The notes: generated by a model not told the origin, from the letters alone. A stretch of DNA of 64,000 nt from Fibrobacterota bacterium (GCA_023436205.1 JAEZKC010000116.1:24872-88871); one strand, 5' to 3'. Numbered from the stretch's first letter, positions 8,567 through 17,182 are shown. Program-made: numbers and translations.

Positions 8567-8594
8567 AAAGAAAAGTAACCCCATAAGGGGTTAC
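8567..8594 (-). terminator. Intrinsic terminator of the encapsulin operon
   Basis: On the minus strand GTAACCCC, loop TTAT, GGGGTTAC is a perfect 8-bp stem followed by TTTTCTTT. It begins 10 bases after the encapsulin stop codon. Confidence 0.8.
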
Positions 8595-8603
8595 ACGAAA
8601 TGA

Positions 8604-9425
8604 TTATTCAGCTGGTTCAAGTACACATATTGATTGGGGGATGTTGATCCTGAGCGCCAGGCTTTCGGACACCACAAATATGTAATCCCTCCCGGAGGGA
8701 CCTTCAAAGCCAGTCACAAGATCCTGCCCCAGAACTATGGAAGCGAACTGCACTCCATAATTGACCAGCACCCCACCATTGTTCAGTGACGGAGCTTTAA
8801 AAATTCCTTTGGTCACAAGGGATTTCAGATGCTCTATTTCCAGAACTTCCTCCTGAGGATATCTTCTGAAGAGGCTGTTGTATAGAGCCGGTGAAAGGGC
8901 AAGACTATACGGGCCATGAAAACCGGCCTTGTCGAGCTGATCGACAGCAGTAATAACCGATTCGGCAGCATCTCCAATTCGAGTCCAGGGTTTCAGTTTT
9001 GACTTTAAAACACCTGGTGCATTGATAATGCCATTCACTCCCAGGGATTTGGAACCATTAAAGAGGAGTTTGTCTTCTTTATCAGAAATTGCCAGAACGC
9101 TGGAGACTAGATCTTTCATATCGAACAGGATTCCGGAACTGGAAAACTGATCCAGATCCCTGCTGTTAAGAGTGAACTTATTGACCAAAAAGGCAAGCGG
9201 TGCACCGGCAGCGACACTGACGGAGAGTTCGTCAGCCCCTTCATCCTTGATCTTTTTATCTGGACCCGGTACAAATTTAAGTTCCAGACCGTAAGGGCCC
9301 TCAATGTGAAGCAGTTTTCTAGCACTGAGCGTTTGTGAGGCTACAGATTTGACCGTATTGTCGATGAGGTCCCATATGTTCTGATTAAACGGAGAATCAC
9401 CCCTATTTAGTAGACCACTATTCAT
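8604..9425 (-). CDS. Encapsulin shell protein (family 1, linocin M18-like)
   Basis: 273 residues, the normal length for the HK97-fold encapsulin shell that self-assembles into a protein nanocompartment. Supporting regions are the N-terminal LNRGDSPFNQNIWDLID, the ARKLLHIEGPYGLE segment, GINGIINAPGVL-like central E-loop/A-domain text (here VNGIINAPG), GPYSLALSPALYN, and the C-terminal DYIFVVSESLALRI. Its ATG overlaps the ferritin stop by four bases (ATGA), so shell and cargo are translationally coupled. The role inferred is iron storage or detoxification together with the ferritin-like cargo. Confidence 0.95.
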   Translation of the reverse strand: MNSGLLNRGDSPFNQNIWDLIDNTVKSVASQTLSARKLLHIEGPYGLELKFVPGPDKKIKDEGADELSVSVAAGAPLAFLVNKFTLNSRDLDQFSSSGILFDMKDLVSSVLAISDKEDKLLFNGSKSLGVNGIINAPGVLKSKLKPWTRIGDAAESVITAVDQLDKAGFHGPYSLALSPALYNSLFRRYPQEEVLEIEHLKSLVTKGIFKAPSLNNGGVLVNYGVQFASIVLGQDLVTGFEGPSGRDYIFVVSESLALRINIPQSICVLEPAE

Positions 9426-9793
9426 GATGCCACCTCCTCGGGATTTTCACCTCTTAAGTCTCCAACACTAGGAACTGCAGATGAGCCTTTTGCAGCCACC
9501 TCTTCACGGATCTCATTCACTTCCTGTGCTCCTTGTGCCATGAGTTCGGTTTCATCTGGTAGAAGGATTTCGATTAGTCTCTGAAATTCACCTTTATGAA
9601 CCCGCTCCTCATTTGCAATATCTCTCAAAACAGCTTTCGCCAGTTCATTATCAGTAGCATCAGCAAGAGCTTCATACAGATGAGTGGCCTCCTCCTCGGC
9701 CGAAAGAGAGAGCCGGAGAGCGCGTGTTAGTTCATGAACTGTCATTTTGCGACCGGGCACCATTCCCACGAATGGATTTACAAATTCAGGCAT
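9422..9793 (-). CDS. Encapsulated ferritin-like cargo protein
   Basis: 123 residues. The helical core AEEEATHLYEALADAT and IANEERVHKGEF carries the Glu and Glu-x-x-His residues of the encapsulated ferritin ferroxidase centre, formed between two subunits. The N-terminal NPFVGMVPGRKMT segment matches the ferritin domains fused to archaeal encapsulins, but here it is a separate gene. A likely cargo-loading peptide is SVGDLRG near residue 110, after a flexible Ser/Ala-rich linker. The start has AGGAGG. The gene begins 30 bases after the beta-helix gene stop and is translationally coupled to encapsulin. Confidence 0.92.
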   Translation of the reverse strand: MPEFVNPFVGMVPGRKMTVHELTRALRLSLSAEEEATHLYEALADATDNELAKAVLRDIANEERVHKGEFQRLIEILLPDETELMAQGAQEVNEIREEVAAKGSSAVPSVGDLRGENPEEVAS

Positions 9794-9823
9794 GCAGGCC
9801 TCCTGTGTAGATGAAAGTGAAAG

Positions 9824-10663
9824 TTAATAATCTATAGTGAACGACAACGCCATTCCTGCCGCACCAATTCCGGCAAAAGTGAATGAAAAGATCATGGAAG
9901 AGAGATGTCGGTCTCTGTCTTTTTTAGCCTTTTCCCATTTACTAATAATATCGGGGTCTTGGATATGCTCTTCTACATTATTCAGTTCATCAAGCTGTCG
10001 ATCTGCTTGACGGAATTTACGGGCTTCAATGACGCCCACCATTACCCCAGCCACAAACAGAACAGCACCCCCGTATCGGCCGATATTTCTGAGAAGTTTG
10101 GCATCACTCACATCTGTTCCATATGCAATGAGCGTTTTTCCATCTTTCTGGTATGTCAGATAGCTGAATGGCTTTGTACCAGCCATATATTTCACTCCCT
10201 TAACAGTCATGTCGGCTCTGCCGTTTTTCTGAAACATACAATTATCAACAACAATAAATTCTGTTAACGAATTAATTCCGAAAAGTGAATACCTTATATG
10301 GCAGTTCCTGAACAAACTTCCAGCCCCACCCTCCTCTATGGTGATTCCGTTCCAGTCGTAGGGAGCAGGTACTTCATTATCGGTACCATCGTGTACAGAT
10401 GTAAAGACAACGGGATCATCACTTGACCCTTCGGCAATAAGGGTTCCCCGAATAATAAGACCCGTAAAGTTGTTGAAATGAATTGTAACCCCTTTCTCTA
10501 TTACCACGGTTTCACCTGCAGGGATTACGATATCAGCCTCAACAATATACGGAGAGGCACCCCTGGACAATTTCCCGCCGAGCGGTCCAGCCAGGGGAGT
10601 CTGTTTTTCTGTATTGCCCAAAACCAGCAAAAAACTTGTCAAGATGATTAAAATTGTCTTCAT
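9824..10663 (-). CDS. Exported beta-helix protein with C-terminal membrane segments
   Basis: 279 residues. Signal peptide at residues 1-18, then about residues 35-150 with the regular short strands of a right-handed parallel beta-helix: VIPAGETVVIEKGVTIHF, LIIRGTLIAEG, WNGITIEEGG, FRNCHIRYS. Two hydrophobic segments follow at about 192-212 and 252-275, with a charged coiled-coil-like stretch between. Its ATG overlaps the stop of the upstream pseudokinase by four bases. I do not recognise a function. The coupling suggests that the two proteins act together, perhaps with the pseudokinase C-terminal domain and this protein both on the outer face of the inner membrane. Confidence 0.7.
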   Translation of the reverse strand: MKTILIILTSFLLVLGNTEKQTPLAGPLGGKLSRGASPYIVEADIVIPAGETVVIEKGVTIHFNNFTGLIIRGTLIAEGSSDDPVVFTSVHDGTDNEVPAPYDWNGITIEEGGAGSLFRNCHIRYSLFGINSLTEFIVVDNCMFQKNGRADMTVKGVKYMAGTKPFSYLTYQKDGKTLIAYGTDVSDAKLLRNIGRYGGAVLFVAGVMVGVIEARKFRQADRQLDELNNVEEHIQDPDIISKWEKAKKDRDRHLSSMIFSFTFAGIGAAGMALSFTIDY

Positions 10664-12510
10664 GATCTTCCGTCCATTTTTACATTAGACAATCTGCGTA
10701 TTTCCTCTTCTGCCCGATTGAAATTCCTGTCTTTTCTATCTGACCTATAAAGGTATTTGACATCAAACCAGCTATCGAGAGCAGTTCTCCTGTTTTCCTC
10801 GTTGGGATCCTGTTCGAAAAATTTGGTGTAGCACAGGGCAAGATAAAATGCCGCTCTTTTATCGAGTTCATAAGAATCGGAGTAATTAGCATTAGCAGTC
10901 CGGCACCGTTTCATAAGCTCCATGGCGTCTTTATATCTACCCCGTTCGTAATAAAAAAAACCCTTGGCAAAAAAGTATTCCTTATCGTTTATTTCACTTT
11001 CACTGAAGAAGCGATTCAAGTCACCTGTCCGTCTCAGAACCACCAGCGCTCTCATTCTAAGCAACTGCACTTCTGCATTCTGCTTCTGCTGAGGGCTAAG
11101 GTGATCATAGATTTTTAAACCCTGATCGTAATTGCCGCCACCCATTTCAGTTTTGTATAACTCAAGAATATCTTCATTGAAACGGCGGAGCTGGTCGATA
11201 AAGATATTAGGCCTCATCTCAACGAGTGAATTGTCAATAGTATCCTGCAGAGTACCTGTTGTCTGAGAATCTGCTTGAGCAACAATGATTGTATCCACAA
11301 TTGAATCTGGATTCTGCACAGATGAATCATTTTCTGGACTGTTTACCGGAAGAGTATCTGACAAAGTACTCTGAGAGTCGGATAAAGCAGTTATGGTTTC
11401 ATCTTGGGAACTGTCATAATGCGGGATGTCGGAGTGAGGGTCTTTCGAGTTGCCAGAGGTAGTTTCGGGAGAGTCTGTGAGATCTCCTGCTGAAGAATTC
11501 GCCACACTTACAAACTGTTCAAAAGAAAACAGGTCTGGATTAATCCTGTAAAAACTGAACATATAAACAGAAACAAGAATAAGAACAGTTACTACAATCG
11601 ATGAAAAAACAGGAAACCTCTTTTTTAAATCTATTCGCCCCACAGTTGCATTGAGCAGATAATCGACAACATCCTGAGGCGCATGCCTGCTGAAGTGATT
11701 GTGGACCCGCTCGAGCCTTTCAAGAACTGATTGCACACTATCGGGTCGCCGGTGAGGGTTACTTTTCATGCAATCTTGAACCAATCGCTTCAAATCTGAA
11801 GGAATTCTGATTTTGTAACGCCCCAACGGAACAAAGCTATTCCGCTTTCTGGCCCGTGAAAGGCTTTTGAGATTTTTCTGAGGGAAAGCATTAGCACCGC
11901 ATATCATTTCATAAAGTATACAGCCCAGAGAATAGACATCAGAGGCTGTGGTGCAAATATCGCTTCCCAGCATTTCGGGAGAGCAATATCTAAGTAACTC
12001 AGGGACTTCGCTATCAGAACAGTGGTTCTGAGCTGTCCCTAACAGTTTTACTCCCCCCTCATCACAGAGCATCACCTTTGAGGGTTTCAGATTCAGATGC
12101 AGCAAAGGTTGTGAAGTTGATGACTTTTGCTGGTGAAGATAGGATAATGCCCGGCAGATAAGAATTGCAATCGCAGTACAGGACTCCAGGGGCAGGGCCC
12201 CCCGATTTTTAAGCACATCACTGAGCGGTTGCCCCCTTATCATCTCCATTTCCAGATATGGCATTCCTCTATACATCCCTGCGGAGAAAAGGCGTGCAAG
12301 ACTTGGATGAGAAAGTTTGATGAGAATGGATTTGTCCACCTGTAAAAGATCAGTCTTTGGCTTTAGAAGGAAAAGCTTGAGTAAACGATCGGATCCGGCC
12401 AGAAAGAGAGCTGCGGAATCATCCTGAGACAAAAAAGAGTGGACTGTGCAGGAGCCAATCCTTGCGGGAAGTCCCTCGGGAAAAAGAGAATTCAAAAGGG
12501 GGCTGTTCAC
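10660..12510 (-). CDS. Membrane-bound Ser/Thr pseudokinase with repeat-rich C-terminal domain
   Basis: 616 residues from a GTG with GGAAAGG upstream. Residues 15-270 have the protein kinase fold plan (LLKLF near the VAIK site, SPEM, DVYSLG at 191-196, HRRPD at 253-257). The catalytic HRDLKPxN is HLNLKPSK (138-145) and the DFG region reads LLGTAQ (156-161), so both catalytic aspartates and the glycine-rich loop are missing. One transmembrane helix at 300-320 follows. Then comes a Ser/Thr/Asp-rich linker (about 340-410) and a helical TPR-like part (about 430-616). It is probably a scaffold or sensor, not an enzyme. It is the first gene of the run leading to encapsulin. Confidence 0.85.
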   Translation of the reverse strand: MNSPLLNSLFPEGLPARIGSCTVHSFLSQDDSAALFLAGSDRLLKLFLLKPKTDLLQVDKSILIKLSHPSLARLFSAGMYRGMPYLEMEMIRGQPLSDVLKNRGALPLESCTAIAILICRALSYLHQQKSSTSQPLLHLNLKPSKVMLCDEGGVKLLGTAQNHCSDSEVPELLRYCSPEMLGSDICTTASDVYSLGCILYEMICGANAFPQKNLKSLSRARKRNSFVPLGRYKIRIPSDLKRLVQDCMKSNPHRRPDSVQSVLERLERVHNHFSRHAPQDVVDYLLNATVGRIDLKKRFPVFSSIVVTVLILVSVYMFSFYRINPDLFSFEQFVSVANSSAGDLTDSPETTSGNSKDPHSDIPHYDSSQDETITALSDSQSTLSDTLPVNSPENDSSVQNPDSIVDTIIVAQADSQTTGTLQDTIDNSLVEMRPNIFIDQLRRFNEDILELYKTEMGGGNYDQGLKIYDHLSPQQKQNAEVQLLRMRALVVLRRTGDLNRFFSESEINDKEYFFAKGFFYYERGRYKDAMELMKRCRTANANYSDSYELDKRAAFYLALCYTKFFEQDPNEENRRTALDSWFDVKYLYRSDRKDRNFNRAEEEIRRLSNVKMDGRS

Positions 12511-12778
12511 GCCTGACCTTTCCTTTCAGATTACAGCTGCTTGTAGAATTGGAAAGTACTTGCAAACTCTGTACCGTTTTTCTTTAAATAGAAAGAATAT
12601 TTCCCAATTTAAGAAAAGAACACAGAAGAGGTCGGCAATGTCGTAAAATCTCTTGTAAATAACACCGAATCTCAAAGAAAGGGGCAGGCACGTCTTTTGC
12701 TAATTACTTCACCACGGACCCTGAAATTCAAGTTTCAGCATTTCTCAGATTTTCGTAAATTTCGGAAAGGAACCAGTT

Positions 12779-13234
12779 ATGCTCTCCTATGGTTTGACTC
12801 GTGAGTTCCCCTTCTCTTTCGATACTGTAATAGCTGAGCTCCCCAAGGAGCTCAAAAAGAAGGGATTCGAAATTTTATCCATCAGCCATATCGACCAGAC
12901 TTTCAATGATCTTATGGATATCAATTTCAGACGTTACAGCATCTTCAGTGTCACAATCCTGCCGCTTGCATATAAAGCACTCATCCGAGAAGAGGATTTC
13001 GGAGTGGCTCTTCCCTGCAATATTGCGGTGTACGACAAAAATGGAGAAACCGTAATTACAGCCATCAAGCCCACGGCGTTCATGCATGTGATAGGAAATG
13101 AAAACCTGACTACTGGGGCAGCGGTTATCGAGAGAAAGCTGGAAGATGTACTCAAGGTATTCGAGCGCAAAAGGGCAAAGATTCAACGAAGCAGGGTACC
13201 GCAGAAAAACAGTTTCGAAAAAGCCGTAGCCTAA
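12779..13234 (+). CDS. DUF302 domain protein
   Basis: 151 residues. The DUF302 pattern is visible: an N-terminal amphipathic helix (FDTVIAELPKELKKKGFEIL), then paired strands with PLAYKALIREEDFGVALPCNIAVYD, and the terminal TAFMHVIGNENL block. DUF302 proteins are small alpha/beta proteins with no settled function. No signal peptide or membrane segment is seen, so it is cytoplasmic. AAAGGA lies 8 bases upstream of the ATG. It is convergent with the lipoprotein gene (3 bases apart). Confidence 0.85.
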   Translation: MLSYGLTREFPFSFDTVIAELPKELKKKGFEILSISHIDQTFNDLMDINFRRYSIFSVTILPLAYKALIREEDFGVALPCNIAVYDKNGETVITAIKPTAFMHVIGNENLTTGAAVIERKLEDVLKVFERKRAKIQRSRVPQKNSFEKAVA

Positions 13235-13237
13235 AGA

Positions 13238-14053
13238 TCAATCACATCGAGAAATCAGGTCCAGCGATGGAAGAACAACGCCACGGGGGGCACAATCAAC
13301 AGCCCTCCCGTAAAAACGGTTCCCCTCATCGGAATTGCCACTGCAAAAGCTATTTTCCGATAACAGTAACAAAACTGTATAGCGCCTGAACATTTCCGGA
13401 GAGTTGTCAAGATCTGAAATTGCAGCTTCCAAGTAGTATCGAGCGGCTGACAAATCTTTTCCTTCCTTGCTTACTTGAGCTTTCAGAAGGTGAATTTGAG
13501 AAAGTGAGGCATAGTCCTTTTTTTTGGTATAATAGGATGCTGCCGCATCCAGTTTTTCGGGATTTTCCAGGGTGCCATTGAGAATGAAACCTACTTTGCA
13601 GGCTGCAGCATTATAAAAGTGAACACAATCTTTGCCACGTAGTGTTTCTGCCTTGGCAAGCCAGGTATTAGCTTCCCCTGCCCGTGCAGACTTTGCAAAG
13701 CATAGTGAAAGGAAGACCGCAGCCCTGGCGGCAGAAACAGAATCTTTGTAATACAGCATTTCTTCATGTGCTTTGCCAAACCAGTTTGCTGCGCTATCAA
13801 GCTGTCCCAGTTCAAAAAAGACTCTTGCAGTATTGAATAAATATTGAGATGTTTTATGAATTTCATCTGATCTTCGGGCTGCCACATACCCTGTTCGGTA
13901 CAGGTTCAAAGCTTTTAAAAAGTCGCCTTCCAGAAAACACCTGTAACCTCTCACGCCGTAAGTATCCCAATTCTGCGGCCCCCTTTTACGGGCATTCGGA
14001 GCACAACCGGCCAAAACAAGCATTGCCAAACAAAAAACAAGGAGTGATCTCAT
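13238..14053 (-). CDS. TPR-type lipoprotein at the end of the Mla-like operon
   Basis: 271 residues with a lipoprotein signal peptide ending in the lipobox LAGC (cysteine 17). The rest is helical, with TPR-like units such as YRCFLEGDFLKALNLYRTGY and TARVFFELGQLDSAANWFGKA. It lies 14 bases after the mlaD-like gene, in the position where Mla systems often encode an outer-membrane lipoprotein or accessory protein. No MlaA or ABC-type auxiliary signature is seen, so its role in lipid transport is by context only. Confidence 0.8.
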   Translation of the reverse strand: MRSLLVFCLAMLVLAGCAPNARKRGPQNWDTYGVRGYRCFLEGDFLKALNLYRTGYVAARRSDEIHKTSQYLFNTARVFFELGQLDSAANWFGKAHEEMLYYKDSVSAARAAVFLSLCFAKSARAGEANTWLAKAETLRGKDCVHFYNAAACKVGFILNGTLENPEKLDAAASYYTKKKDYASLSQIHLLKAQVSKEGKDLSAARYYLEAAISDLDNSPEMFRRYTVLLLLSENSFCSGNSDEGNRFYGRAVDCAPRGVVLPSLDLISRCD

Positions 14054-14067
14054 CTGTGCTAATCCCC

Positions 14068-15012
14068 TTAAGGCGTCTGATCGAGGAGCGGATCAGGTTG
14101 CTTTCCCATGGTTTGCCGCAGAAGCCAGTTTTTCTGAAGGGATCTCATCATAAGCTCCGCTTCACCAATATTGTCCTGCAGCCTGTCCATCAGTTCGGGA
14201 GCATCATCGGAAACGGTCTTAAGATTGGCAACTATGGCTTGTGTTTCCTCCAAGGATACTCTCAAAGTAGCGATTACTGTCATCAACGTATCAATCATTG
14301 TTTTCCCGCCATCACCTACGTTTTTCAAAGTCATTAACAAGGAATCTGTTTTGCGCACTGTACCACGAACCGCATAGGTTAACTGCTTTGCATTTTCAGT
14401 CAAGCCTGCTGTATTTGCCCCGATCTGTTTTGCATAAGTGTAAAGGGAATCATCAGTAAAAAGTTGACCGACGGTACCACGTCCCTCTTTAATGTCATTA
14501 ATGAGACCGTCCACTTTTTTTAACGTGGCAGTTGCATTTTCAATAGTTTTAGACAGACTGGCTGCATTTACCGCGATTAAAGTGTCTCCATTTTTGATTC
14601 CGGGAGTACCTTCTTTAGCCAGACTGTCACCCTTCAACTCTATTTCCCAATCACCAACAAATCCCTTCTGTTTCAATTCAGCCCTTGTCTTTTTATTTAT
14701 AAGCTCATAGTAAGGCTCTCTTATCTGAAAAGATACACAGACCACGCGTTCTCTTACAAGCTCCACCTCTTTCACATGGCCGACACTGGTGCCGGAAATC
14801 GTAACCTGATTACCTTTTTTCAAACCTTGGCTGTTGTCATAGAAAACATAGAGTGTATACCATTTCCGAAATCCATCACTCTTAAGAACAGTATACACCA
14901 GAAGAACAGGAATTGTAAGAAGGGGGATAAGAATAAAAATTCCCACAAAGAAATTGCGATGCTTTCGAACAAACGGCTCAGCCGATACTACTGTACGTTT
15001 TTTGTGTTCCAT
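14068..15012 (-). CDS. mlaD: MCE/MlaD-domain substrate-binding protein of a lipid ABC transporter
   Basis: 314 residues from ATG 15012; the frame is open further upstream, but that region is inside the ATPase gene. One N-terminal transmembrane helix (about 22-44) and then the MCE domain (about 50-130: YVFYDNSQGLKKGNQVTISGTSVGHVKEVEL). A long helical C-terminal tail (about 150-290) follows, with many T-L-x-x-V repeats as in MCE proteins that form tunnels. MCE proteins form hexamers that pass phospholipids between membranes. It overlaps the ATPase gene by 25 bases. Confidence 0.9.
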   Translation of the reverse strand: MEHKKRTVVSAEPFVRKHRNFFVGIFILIPLLTIPVLLVYTVLKSDGFRKWYTLYVFYDNSQGLKKGNQVTISGTSVGHVKEVELVRERVVCVSFQIREPYYELINKKTRAELKQKGFVGDWEIELKGDSLAKEGTPGIKNGDTLIAVNAASLSKTIENATATLKKVDGLINDIKEGRGTVGQLFTDDSLYTYAKQIGANTAGLTENAKQLTYAVRGTVRKTDSLLMTLKNVGDGGKTMIDTLMTVIATLRVSLEETQAIVANLKTVSDDAPELMDRLQDNIGEAELMMRSLQKNWLLRQTMGKQPDPLLDQTP

Positions 15013-15734
15013 AAACCTGTTTCTTTTCTGGGCTTTACCAGTTCCTTTGCGACTCTGAAATGATCGGCTGCCGTTTCGAGTAAACCATTGTTTAGCATAA
15101 GCCGCTTTGCATTCCATTCCGGCCAGGCATTTAGTGCGTGGCTTATCATCACGATGCTCATATTTTCCCTTTTCCACCGGTTGTGAAGAACATCAATGAT
15201 GCTCTGGGCGGTAAAAGGGTCAACCCCGCTTAAAGGCTCATCCAGAAGAAGCAACCGCGGTCTCTTCACAAGTGCACGAGCAAGCGCAACCGCTTTGAGT
15301 TGAGCGGCAGAAAGCACCTCCGGCAGGGCTTTATCAATCCCTGAAATATTGAGCTCCTCCATCTGCTCAAATACCCTATTCCTGATATCTGAATCGCTCT
15401 GGTCTGTACTGCTGCGAAGTGGAAGAGCAATGTTATCAAAAACCGTATGGTTTGAAATGAGTGCATGAACCTGAAACACATACCCTACGGATCGACGCCT
15501 ATGATATAAATCATACTTTGAGACCTGGGAGATATCCATATCATCCCACAAAACAGACCCACTCTGCGGAGTGAGAAGGGCGGCACAAATCTCAAGAAAT
15601 GTACTTTTTCCACATCCGCTGCGGCCACCCACTATTGCCACATCTCCCGGGGCCACGGCTAGATTTACATTCTTCAAAACAGGAAAACTCCCGAAACGGA
15701 AGCTCACATCTCTCAATTCCAGTTTAGAGCACAT
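14988..15734 (-). CDS. mlaF: ABC transporter ATPase, MlaF-like
   Basis: 248 residues from ATG 15734; the TTG at 15743 is less likely. Walker A GGRSGCGKST (36-45), Q-loop YVFQVHALISNHTV, Walker B LLLLDEP and a following switch SHAL are present. The signature motif reads LSAAQ instead of LSGGQ, with both central glycines changed to alanine. This matches the relaxed signatures found in some Mla ATPases but might lower ATPase activity. It overlaps the permease gene by 11 bases at its start and the MCE gene by 25 at its end, so the set is co-translated. Confidence 0.9.
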   Translation of the reverse strand: MCSKLELRDVSFRFGSFPVLKNVNLAVAPGDVAIVGGRSGCGKSTFLEICAALLTPQSGSVLWDDMDISQVSKYDLYHRRRSVGYVFQVHALISNHTVFDNIALPLRSSTDQSDSDIRNRVFEQMEELNISGIDKALPEVLSAAQLKAVALARALVKRPRLLLLDEPLSGVDPFTAQSIIDVLHNRWKRENMSIVMISHALNAWPEWNAKRLMLNNGLLETAADHFRVAKELVKPRKETGLWNTKNVQ

Positions 15735-16524
15735 AATATCCAAGGCTCACTACCAGATTGATGATAATTGTGAGGAACATGGAAGTTACCACAGCCTGAA
15801 TGGCAGAGTGAGGAACACCACGTATATTACGCACGCCCAAACCATAATGGCAACTAACCAGTGCCACCACCAGCCCGAATGCAATGCTCTTTACAAGAGA
15901 TACCAGCACATCTTTAAAGGACATTGCAGCAAGCACTTTACTCATAAATATACCGAATGGAACATCAACGGTGATCTTTGACACCATCAGTCCACCGATG
16001 ATAGCTATCATATTGAAATAGACATTGAGACAGATGATCGAACCCACAATTCCCACAAACGCCGGCAGAACCAGAAAATGAATAGGATCAACCCCCATTA
16101 CCTCAAGCGCAGCCACTTCCTTGGACACACGCATGGTACCAATATAAGTTGCCAGAGCAGCTCCGGAGCGCCCGATAACCACAAGCGATGTTATAAATGG
16201 TCCCAGTTCCCCCACTACCACTATCACCAGAATTCGACCAAAATACTCACTCACCCCCAGACGGGGCATATTGGTCATGGCCTGCAACACAATGGCACTT
16301 CCGCAAAGAAAAGCTATCACCCCAACAAGCCAAAACGCTTCCACTCCGGTATAAAGAATTTGTCGTGACATCTGGCTCATAAAGGAGGTGTAGGGAGCCC
16401 GACCGGGACGAAATGCGGCATACAGAGTATCGTAGAGCAGGCCCGCCATACTGCCAAAGACCCTACCCGCTCCGATTGCTTTCACCCCCATACCCTCAAT
16501 AAGCCTGGAAAAGCGAACTAGCAC
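15724..16524 (-). CDS. mlaE: MlaE-family permease of a lipid ABC transporter
   Basis: 266 residues, GTG start with GGAGGG upstream. The MlaE permease core is clear: about five transmembrane segments, the ELGPFITSLVVIGRSGAALATYIGTMRVSKEVAALEVMGVDP block typical of the family, and the C-terminal VALVSCHYGLGV. It is the membrane part of a retrograde or anterograde phospholipid transporter between inner and outer membranes. It overlaps engB by 7 bases at its start. Confidence 0.93.
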   Translation of the reverse strand: MLVRFSRLIEGMGVKAIGAGRVFGSMAGLLYDTLYAAFRPGRAPYTSFMSQMSRQILYTGVEAFWLVGVIAFLCGSAIVLQAMTNMPRLGVSEYFGRILVIVVVGELGPFITSLVVIGRSGAALATYIGTMRVSKEVAALEVMGVDPIHFLVLPAFVGIVGSIICLNVYFNMIAIIGGLMVSKITVDVPFGIFMSKVLAAMSFKDVLVSLVKSIAFGLVVALVSCHYGLGVRNIRGVPHSAIQAVVTSMFLTIIINLVVSLGYYVL

Positions 16525-17141
16525 TTGCCCTCCATGCCATGTCGATTGCGCCAGTCATCAAAACGAGCCCAGAACTTCTCCCGCGATGAATGCTCCAGTG
16601 TGGAATAAACCAATGGTTCTTCTTCAAAACCGAACAGCTTTCTGTAATCAGCTACGCTCTTCTGCTGCATGTTTCGGGACAGTTTATCCCCCTTGGTTAA
16701 TACAGGGAGAATGGATATATTCAAACTCTGAAGCCACTGGGCTGCCTCCAAATCGGCACCGATACCCGGATGTCTGATATCCAAAAGCCAGATTATTCCA
16801 ACCAGATTACTTCTTTTTGAACAATAATCTGCAATCAGCTTACTCCAGCGTTCCTTTTCCTCGATGGATGCCCTGGCATAGCCGTAACCGGGCAGATCAA
16901 CCCAGTATAGCCCCTCCTCTAAGCGATACAGGTTCGCAAGAGTTGTCTTACCTGGTTTTTTAGATGTGCGGGCAAGAGCACCGGAAGAGAGAACATGGTT
17001 AATAAAGGAAGACTTCCCTACATTTGATCGCCCCACAATCGCGTACTCTTCTCCTGAAGGTTTTGGAAGATCTCTGAAATGAGCCGCGGAAGCAACAAAT
17101 GAGGCCGAAATTGATTTCTTGGCAATTTGTTTCTGATTCAT
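16518..17141 (-). CDS. engB: Ribosome biogenesis GTPase EngB (YihA/YsxC)
   Basis: 207 residues with G1 GRSNVGKS (37-44), G2 PGKTTLAN (63-70), G3 DLPGYGYA (82-89) and G4 TKGD. The protein helps 50S subunit maturation. No Shine-Dalgarno is seen before the ATG; a TATAAT-like -10 lies only 11 bases upstream, so the transcript may be leaderless. It is the first gene of the operon that continues into mlaE, mlaF, mlaD and the lipoprotein. That order may place the transporter under growth-linked control. Confidence 0.94.
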   Translation of the reverse strand: MNQKQIAKKSISASFVASAAHFRDLPKPSGEEYAIVGRSNVGKSSFINHVLSSGALARTSKKPGKTTLANLYRLEEGLYWVDLPGYGYARASIEEKERWSKLIADYCSKRSNLVGIIWLLDIRHPGIGADLEAAQWLQSLNISILPVLTKGDKLSRNMQQKSVADYRKLFGFEEEPLVYSTLEHSSREKFWARFDDWRNRHGMEGKC

Positions 17142-17150
17142 AAGGAGAAA

Positions 17151-17182
17151 ATATTATAATATGTAGTCATATAAAACTGCAA
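17151..17182. promoter_or_regulatory. Shared divergent promoter for engB and trpD
   Basis: The palindrome ATATTATAATAT (17151-17162) contains a TATAAT on both strands. For engB (minus), the -10 is 17158-17153 and TTGCAG (17182-17177) is 18 bases away. For trpD (plus), the -10 is 17155-17160. Two polymerases could not bind both at once, so the two operons may compete. Confidence 0.5.

Noticed and set aside
15266..15481. Separate frame within the MlaF-like gene
   Set aside because: Overlaps the Walker B and signature region of a clear ATPase; not independent.
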